Shown here in pieces: positions 63,936 through 64,000 of a stretch of 64,000 bases of DNA. Numbering within the stretch: the first letter of the stretch is position 1; each line of letters begins with the position of its first letter. Origin of the DNA: Bradyrhizobium sp. Y36 (lineage in GTDB: Bacteria > Pseudomonadota > Alphaproteobacteria > Rhizobiales > Xanthobacteraceae). The position numbers and the translations under genes were made by a program. The notes under the pieces were generated by a model, which worked only from the letters and a program-made list of their open reading frames with translations, was not told where the DNA came from and made no database searches. The stretch is from positions 41,138 to 105,137 of the forward strand of contig NZ_NWTI01000024.1 in NCBI RefSeq assembly GCF_002531575.1, read 5' to 3'.

Positions 63936-64000
63936 CTAGGTAGTGGACTCAAACCTAGCCCATAGACGGGTGGCGGCGAGCAGAACGGCTGCGAGGAAGT
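63936..64000 (-). pseudogene. Transposase C-terminal fragment (IS5/IS1182-like), cut by window edge
   Basis: The minus strand reads FLAAVLLAATRLWARFESTT and then a stop at 63936. The LAATRLWARF ending is typical of IS5-family transposases as I recall them. Only 21 codons are in the window, so whether the full element is intact cannot be judged. Confidence 0.5.

Noticed and set aside
1..64000. tRNA, rRNA, CRISPR arrays, riboswitches
   Set aside because: None could be recognised by eye. A covariance-model search (tRNAscan, Rfam) would be needed to exclude small RNAs.

Overview
The window looks like accessory-rich chromosome of a Bradyrhizobium-type alphaproteobacterium. This is inferred from the high GC content, the density of branched-chain amino acid (Liv/HAAT) and NitT/TauT ABC transporters, Tat-type substrate-binding proteins, many small membrane peptides, and several families of palindromic dispersed repeats, the clearest carrying CGTAGGGTGGGCAAAG at both ends. 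I saw no rRNA, tRNA or CRISPR array. A transposase fragment lies at the right edge.

Layout. 0-2 kb: 3' end of an SMP-30/gluconolactonase gene and a long-period GGND-repeat (RTX-like) protein. 2-6.7 kb: a Liv operon in which LivG and LivF are fused. 6.9-10.9 kb: a UvrA2-type ATPase without the UvrB-binding domain and a solo Liv binding protein. 11-12 kb: small peptides and a repeat-bearing tandem duplication. 11.9-14.4 kb: Gfo/Idh/MocA oxidoreductase, RlpA-like protein, CmcJ-like oxidoreductase. 14.7-20.9 kb: a tightly overlapping organosulfur-type operon (binding protein, permease, ATPase, acyl-CoA-dehydrogenase-like enzyme, SsuD-like monooxygenase) ending in a broken binding-protein gene, with a second binding-protein remnant beyond its promoter end. 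21-25 kb: Gly/Tyr-rich protein, glgC-glgA, SemiSWEET. 24.8-28 kb: two Crp/Fnr paralogues around a DUF6894-type protein, and an extradiol dioxygenase. 28-33 kb: a type-B carboxylesterase homologue without catalytic Ser or His, and a Baeyer-Villiger monooxygenase fused to an esterase. 33-35 kb: small genes and a lipoprotein RlpA. 35-40.8 kb: DUF1501/DUF1800 pair next to a BlaI-M56 regulator pair. 41-46.3 kb: malic enzyme, TctC-type binding protein, MscS channel. 47-54.6 kb: MBL hydrolase, PPK2 and a second, complete Liv operon, Nudix protein. 54.7-60.4 kb: NitT/TauT transporter with a cupin, and an OpuC-like transporter with fused permease and binding protein. 60.5-64 kb: LtaS/sulfatase-like membrane protein with a Pho-box-like site upstream, DUF1330 protein, PF04392-type binding protein, transposase remnant.

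Most notable points. (1) The M56 sensor-peptidase has a long extracytoplasmic part in which I recognise a von Hippel-Lindau beta-domain-like segment between two copies of a repeated module. A BlaI-operator-like motif lies upstream of both blaI and the DUF1800/DUF1501 operon, suggesting one regulatory circuit. (2) Both LivG ATPase domains in the window have a degenerate ABC signature while both LivF domains are canonical. (3) Several enzymes are fused or have lost key residues (BVMO-esterase, esterase homologue lacking Ser/His). (4) Several very small ORFs with strong ribosome-binding sites lie outside the larger genes. Coordinates and motif readings come from direct reading. Family names come from recognition of motifs, not from a database search.
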